The notes under the pieces: model-generated
Databases searched by the model: none
Seen by the model: only the letters and a program-made list of their open reading frames with translations
What the model was told of the DNA's origin: nothing
Source of the DNA: a virus
IMG/VR virus record: IMGVR_UViG_3300032291_000368
Span: 1 to 20,183 of that record
Reading direction: 5' to 3' (one strand)
Length of the DNA stretch: 20,183 nucleotides
Program-made: the position numbers and the translations under genes
In this document: positions 19,399-20,183 of the stretch, piece by piece
Numbering within the stretch: the stretch's first letter is position 1
Layout: each line of letters begins with the position of its first letter

Positions 19399-20042
19399 AT
19401 AACACACATCCAGTTATACACGCTTCTTTGAACGAAGAAGATTGGCAGAGGTTGAGAAGTTCACGCTTCACCGCTTCCGAAATCCATAAACTGATGGGAA
19501 CTCCGAAAAACAAATCGGAGTACCTGTCGGAAACTGCGAAATCATTTGTCTTTGAGAAGGCAGCGGAATACTTAACCGGTGCGAAATCGGAGATCTATGG
19601 TCGGGCTTTGGATTGGGGCAAGGAACACGAGAAGGAAGCCTTCCACTATTTCTCACAACAAACCGATGAGTTCTTCACTTACTACGGTGCAGAGACATAC
19701 ACCTTCATCACTTACGGTGAATGGGGTGGGTATTCACCTGATGCACTCGGTCACCAGTTGGTAGAAATTAAATGCCCTTTTAATTCAGGCAACCACCTTC
19801 AAAACTTCTTTATCAAAAACAACGAGCAGTTGAAGAGCAAACGCACGGAGTATTTTTACCAAATGCAAATGGGAATGATTGCAACCGGATTGGAAGAGGG
19901 TTTGTTTGTTTCATATGATCCACGAATGCCCATTGGGAAGAAGCTCACAACAACTCTCATAACTTTGGAAGAGGACATCCAAGAAATCATTGATGAGAAA
20001 TTGACCTACGCTGGGGAACTATTTTTGTCAATCACAAAATAA
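19395..20042 (+). CDS. YqaJ/lambda-exonuclease-like recombination nuclease
   Basis: A 215-aa protein with YqaJ-type motifs in order: RLRSSRFTASEIHKLMG (19-35), ALDWGKEHEKEAFHYF (71-86), GYSPDAL (112-118, Asp116), VEIKCPFN (123-130, Glu124 and Lys126) and EYFYQMQMGMIATG (152-165, Gln156). The Asp...Glu-x-Lys triad is the metal-dependent catalytic core of lambda-exo-like nucleases, which resect double-stranded DNA for annealing by the partner protein. The ERF gene is directly upstream and overlaps it, so the two form a classical recombination pair. Length fits the family. The start is an ATGA overlap with no rival. The gene ends at a TAA, followed by a gap with a promoter-like site. Confidence 0.9.
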   Translation: MNNTHPVIHASLNEEDWQRLRSSRFTASEIHKLMGTPKNKSEYLSETAKSFVFEKAAEYLTGAKSEIYGRALDWGKEHEKEAFHYFSQQTDEFFTYYGAETYTFITYGEWGGYSPDALGHQLVEIKCPFNSGNHLQNFFIKNNEQLKSKRTEYFYQMQMGMIATGLEEGLFVSYDPRMPIGKKLTTTLITLEEDIQEIIDEKLTYAGELFLSITK

Positions 20043-20071
20043 ATCGTTCATTCACAAAGCCAATTAGAAAA

Positions 20072-20079
20072 TAAATTTG
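20072..20079 (+). promoter_or_regulatory. Possible -7 promoter box after the recombination operon
   Basis: TAAATTTG matches the -7 box TAnnTTTG, but about 20 bases upstream there is only TTCA, a poor TTTG box. It stands in the gap between the nuclease and a new ORF at 20115. A weak or regulated promoter for the next genes is possible. No terminator hairpin was seen in this gap. Confidence 0.35.
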
Positions 20080-20114
20080 CATAAGTGAAAGAAAGTATGT
20101 TGTTTTGAATCACT

Positions 20115-20183
20115 ATGACACTTGACATAATTTATCCAATCGTTTTAACACCCATCGTTTTTGCGGTGGGTTACTCTATCCAT
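20115..20183 (+). CDS. Start of a hydrophobic protein, cut by window edge
   Basis: ATG 20115 opens a frame with 23 codons to the window end (MTLDIIYPIVLTPIVFAVGY then SIH). The sequence is a membrane-span-like stretch starting near residue 5. It may be a small membrane protein or the anchor of a larger one. Too little is present to name it, and it is the nearest plausible gene after the promoter-like box. Confidence 0.4.
   Translation, partial: MTLDIIYPIVLTPIVFAVGYSIH

Noticed and set aside
20043-20114. Seven-codon GTG frame at 20085 and a terminator after the nuclease gene
   Set aside because: The frame is too short to support, and no hairpin with a T-tract is present in the gap.
1-20183. 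tRNA, rRNA, integrase, attachment sites, insertion sequences, toxin-antitoxin or defence genes
   Set aside because: None was recognised on either strand; every sizeable stretch is accounted for by phage genes.

Overview
The window looks like about 20 kb of the genome of a tailed double-stranded DNA phage (or prophage) of a Bacteroidota host. The evidence is threefold. First, many proteins belong to kinds typical of Bacteroidota phages: an XkdF-like head protease, a portal with a MuF-like tail, a DUF6712-like connector, an HK97 gp10-like neck protein and a small K/H-rich protein placed before the lysin. Second, several start codons sit just behind the Bacteroidota sigma-factor promoter TTTG-N20-TAnnTTTG. 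Third, the DNA is AT-rich and most genes lack Shine-Dalgarno sites. Nearly every gene is on the + strand and tightly packed, with many ATGA or TAATG overlaps. No terminase, integrase, tRNA, rRNA or CRISPR array is visible.

Layout. 1-289: left edge, with a possible partial minus-strand ORF, a 9-bp direct repeat and a promoter. 290-5783: tail tip and baseplate proteins, then a tape-measure-like protein. 5799-8408: head module (protease, scaffold-like protein, major capsid protein) and a small structural protein that may be a tail tube, closed by a strong intrinsic terminator. 8460-11192: a new promoter, then a host-contact module (Ig-like/collar protein, repeat-containing fibre, glycine-rich adhesin, fibre-associated protein). 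11192-13042: small membrane and coiled-coil proteins, a 39-aa basic protein, a cell-wall enzyme with an H...SxGC signature and a holin-like protein, which together look like a lysis cassette. 13059-18370: portal, connector, tail-completion protein and neck protein, interrupted by a metallophosphoesterase, a DUF3310 protein, an unknown gene and two spanin-like membrane proteins. 18387-20042: a consensus promoter with an 11-bp direct repeat, a small HTH protein, an unknown protein, an ERF annealing protein and a YqaJ/lambda-exo-like nuclease, which form a recombination operon. 20043-20183: a promoter-like site and the start of a hydrophobic protein cut by the window edge.

How the genes work together. 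The virion proteins build a head and a non-canonically ordered tail. The holin, spanin candidates and wall enzyme would release progeny. ERF plus nuclease form an exonuclease/annealing pair. Regulation appears to rely on several host-type promoters set so close to start codons that the transcripts would be leaderless or nearly so. I see no obvious new defence or toxin system. The most notable points are the start-adjacent promoters and the recurrent GCTATTT block, the portal-winged-helix-MuF fusion, the shuffled virion gene order, and small ORFs that ordinary annotation would miss.
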